Of a stretch of 24,939 nucleotides of DNA, positions 23,376 through 24,939 are shown piece after piece (positions within the stretch are counted from its first letter, which is position 1; the number at the start of each line of letters is the position of its first letter). The stretch is from CAYJPA01 sp964371945. Lineage in GTDB: Bacteria > Chloroflexota > Chloroflexia > Thermomicrobiales > UBA6265. The stretch is from assembly GCA_964371945.1 (NCBI GenBank), contig CAYJPA010000086.1, positions 1 to 24,939 of the forward strand, written 5' to 3'. The notes beneath the pieces are model-generated. The model saw nothing but the letters and a program-made list of their open reading frames with translations. It had not been told where the DNA came from and searched no databases. Both the position numbers and the translations under genes were made by a program.

Positions 23376-24226
23376 TGCCGGACGCCGCCGAAATCATTCG
23401 CGTCGCGGCGGCACGGTTGGCATCGAAGGGAGTCGAGAGCCCCCGACTGGATGCCGAGGTGCTGTTGCGGCACGTGCTCGAGATCGACCGCACGCACCTT
23501 TTTATGCGACTCCGGGTACCAGTTGCCGATGAAGACCTCACCCGGTTCGAGGAGTTGATCGCTCGCCGGCTCGCCGGTGAGCCAATCGCGTACATCACAG
23601 GTGTTCGCGAGTTTATGGGCCTGCAATTTTCTGTTGGGCCAGGCGTGCTTGTTCCCAGACCAGAAACCGAAACAATGGTTGAATGGGCGGCGAACTGGCT
23701 CTGTGCCCGTGGACCGAGCGTGGCGATCGATGTCGGGACAGGGTCAGGGTCGATCGTACTCAGCCTCGCTCACGCGCTCCAGGTATGCGATAGAGACCGG
23801 TTCCTTGGGTGCGACATCTCGACAGACGCACTCGACTACGCGGTTCGCAATCGAACGCTCCTAGGTCTCGACTATCGCGTTGATCTCATCCGAGGCGACT
23901 TGCTCAACTGGCTGGGAGCGCCGGTTGATCTGGTCCTTGCGAACCTGCCCTACCTCACTCCAGGGCAGGTCGAAGAGAACCCTGAGATTCAAAATGAGCC
24001 TGAATTCGCCTTGATCTCAGGCAATGACGGTTTCGGTGCGATCGCGCGGCTCATCGACGATCTGCCACGCGTGCTCAAACCCGGCGGCGCCGCAATCCTC
24101 GAAATCGATCCCACACAGGCGGAGCGCGCGGTACTCCAGATCGAGTCGACTTTGCCTGCCGCACTGGTATCCACGATGCAGGACCTGGCAGGATTCGATC
24201 GGTTCGTGCTAGCCGAGACGGCCTAG
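23375..24226 (+). CDS. prmC: Release factor glutamine methyltransferase
   Basis: PrmC uses S-adenosylmethionine to N5-methylate the glutamine of the GGQ motif in release factors. The 283-residue protein has an N-terminal helical RF-binding domain with SPRLDAEVLLRHVL, the linker GEPIAYITGVREFMGL, VPRPETETMVEW, the SAM-binding DVGTGSGSIVLSLA, and a C-terminal domain ending in a beta strand (FVLAETA). The catalytic NPPY motif reads Asn190-Leu-Pro-Tyr193. The Asn, second Pro and Tyr are kept and only the first Pro is changed, so activity is likely retained. It begins one base inside the prfA stop codon. Confidence 0.95.
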   Translation: MPDAAEIIRVAAARLASKGVESPRLDAEVLLRHVLEIDRTHLFMRLRVPVADEDLTRFEELIARRLAGEPIAYITGVREFMGLQFSVGPGVLVPRPETETMVEWAANWLCARGPSVAIDVGTGSGSIVLSLAHALQVCDRDRFLGCDISTDALDYAVRNRTLLGLDYRVDLIRGDLLNWLGAPVDLVLANLPYLTPGQVEENPEIQNEPEFALISGNDGFGAIARLIDDLPRVLKPGGAAILEIDPTQAERAVLQIESTLPAALVSTMQDLAGFDRFVLAETA

Positions 24227-24297
24227 CGTTACTGCCCGCGAGACGCGGTAAGATCGTCCCGGTCATTAGCGATTTGGCGCGACGTTTGGAGTACGAA

Positions 24298-24939
24298 GTG
24301 ACGACACCGGACAAGGACGAGCGGCTTTCGGCGTATGAAGGCGGCAATTTCGGCACACCACTCGACCTTATCGACGACTTCATCGTGCCGGCATCGCTTT
24401 TCTTTGTCCGCAGCAATGGACCTGTACCATCGATCGATACCCGGGCCTGGCGGATGGGCGTCGATGGATTTGTCGACAAACCACTCAAAGTCGGCCTTCT
24501 CGACCTACGGCGAATGCCCCGCCGGACAATTACGGCGTTCCTCGAATGCGCGGGCAATAGTCGCACCAAGTTCGACCCCGTTCCCGAGGGCACGCCCTGG
24601 GTCAACGACGCGGTCGGCAACGCGACCTGGTCCGGCACGTCGTTGAGTAATCTGCTCGATCTCTCAGGCGTCAAAAAGGGCGCGGTCGACGTCGTCACCC
24701 AGGGCGCCGACTTCGAAGGCATGCAGCGCGGTTTGCCGATTGCGGTCGCGCGCGACCCTGACACGATGCTGGTCTGGGAAATGAACGGCTCGCCGCTGCT
24801 GCCCGCCCACGGAGCTCCGGTGCGGCTGCTGGTTCCGCGATGGGCCGGAATCGCATCGACCAAGTGGTTGAGCGGCATCACTGTGTTGCCGAGACCATTC
24901 GATGGCTTCTACAACACCTCGAACTACGTGATGTTCACC
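24298..24939 (+). CDS. Sulfite-oxidase-family molybdopterin oxidoreductase (partial, runs off the window)
   Basis: The first 214 residues of a molybdopterin-binding oxidoreductase of the sulfite oxidase/YedY family; the frame is still open at the last base. Landmarks are FFVRSNGPVPSID (35-47), the molybdenum-ligand cysteine Cys84 in FLECAGNSR, PWVNDAVGNATWSGTSLSNLL, EMNGSPLLPAHGAPVRLLVPRW, and a WLSGITV stretch. The start is GTG at 24298 with GGAG 6 nt upstream. No twin-arginine signal is visible in the first 30 residues, unlike many exported members, so the protein may be cytoplasmic or have another partner. It lies 71 bp after prmC. It is a likely consumer of the cofactor made by MoeA and the MoaD-MoaE fusion in this window. 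Confidence 0.9.
   Translation, partial: MTTPDKDERLSAYEGGNFGTPLDLIDDFIVPASLFFVRSNGPVPSIDTRAWRMGVDGFVDKPLKVGLLDLRRMPRRTITAFLECAGNSRTKFDPVPEGTPWVNDAVGNATWSGTSLSNLLDLSGVKKGAVDVVTQGADFEGMQRGLPIAVARDPDTMLVWEMNGSPLLPAHGAPVRLLVPRWAGIASTKWLSGITVLPRPFDGFYNTSNYVMFT

Noticed and set aside
24236..24248. CCGCG-AGA-CGCGG hairpin just after prmC, as a possible terminator
   Set aside because: The stem is only 5 bp and no T-run follows.
24075..24881. A 268-codon minus-strand frame across prmC and the molybdoenzyme gene
   Set aside because: It is antisense to two well-supported genes, and its Ser/Arg-rich translation looks like a shadow frame.

Overview
The window is about 25 kb of compact, roughly 60% GC bacterial chromosome. 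Genes lie on both strands in short operons, and TTG and GTG starts with good Shine-Dalgarno sequences are common. The gene set is mostly core metabolism and signalling. The base composition, a fused MoaD-MoaE protein, an MqnA-like protein beside pheA, and an NLPY (not NPPY) PrmC would fit a Chloroflexota lineage such as Thermomicrobia. No decisive taxonomic marker (rRNA, ribosomal protein) is present, so this assignment is tentative. I saw no tRNA, rRNA, CRISPR array, insertion sequence or phage gene.

Layout. 52-5760 (minus): a large soluble multi-sensor histidine kinase, then lgt (prolipoprotein diacylglyceryl transferase), then an argininosuccinate-lyase-like protein whose active-site motifs are all altered. 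5872-9107 (minus): rel (ppGpp synthetase/hydrolase) followed after 14 bp by a PfkB sugar kinase, behind a strong sigma-70-type promoter. 9405-10664 (plus): moeA, divergent from rel; the shared intergenic region carries two interlocked perfect palindromes that match the CRP consensus. 10701-12065 (minus): an M20 peptidase/deacylase. It is divergent from 12160-14747 (plus), which holds a thiolase, a MoaD-MoaE fusion and a flavin split-barrel protein. 14853-15887 (plus): cysK with a clear intrinsic terminator.

15955-18519 (plus): an OmpR/PhoB-type two-component system preceded by CGTGAC repeats phased at 11 and 22 bp. 18593-19163 (minus): a ParDE toxin-antitoxin pair. 19264-20932 (minus): pheA (prephenate dehydratase) and an MqnA-like protein. 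20990-21655 (plus): thpR, apparently leaderless. 21652-21987 (minus): a small unknown protein. 22272-24226 (plus): prfA and prmC, the release factor and its methyltransferase. 24298 to the window end (plus): the first part of a sulfite-oxidase-family molybdoenzyme.

Three links stand out. Molybdenum cofactor genes (moeA, moaD-moaE) sit in the same window as a molybdoenzyme. Chorismate-branch enzymes (pheA and the MqnA-like protein) share an operon. PrfA and its modifier PrmC are translationally coupled. I did not find a clearly new multi-gene system. The best leads are the degenerate ArgH homologue coupled to lgt, the CRP-like double operator between rel and moeA, the 11-bp-phased repeats upstream of the response regulator, and the divergent MqnA-like protein.
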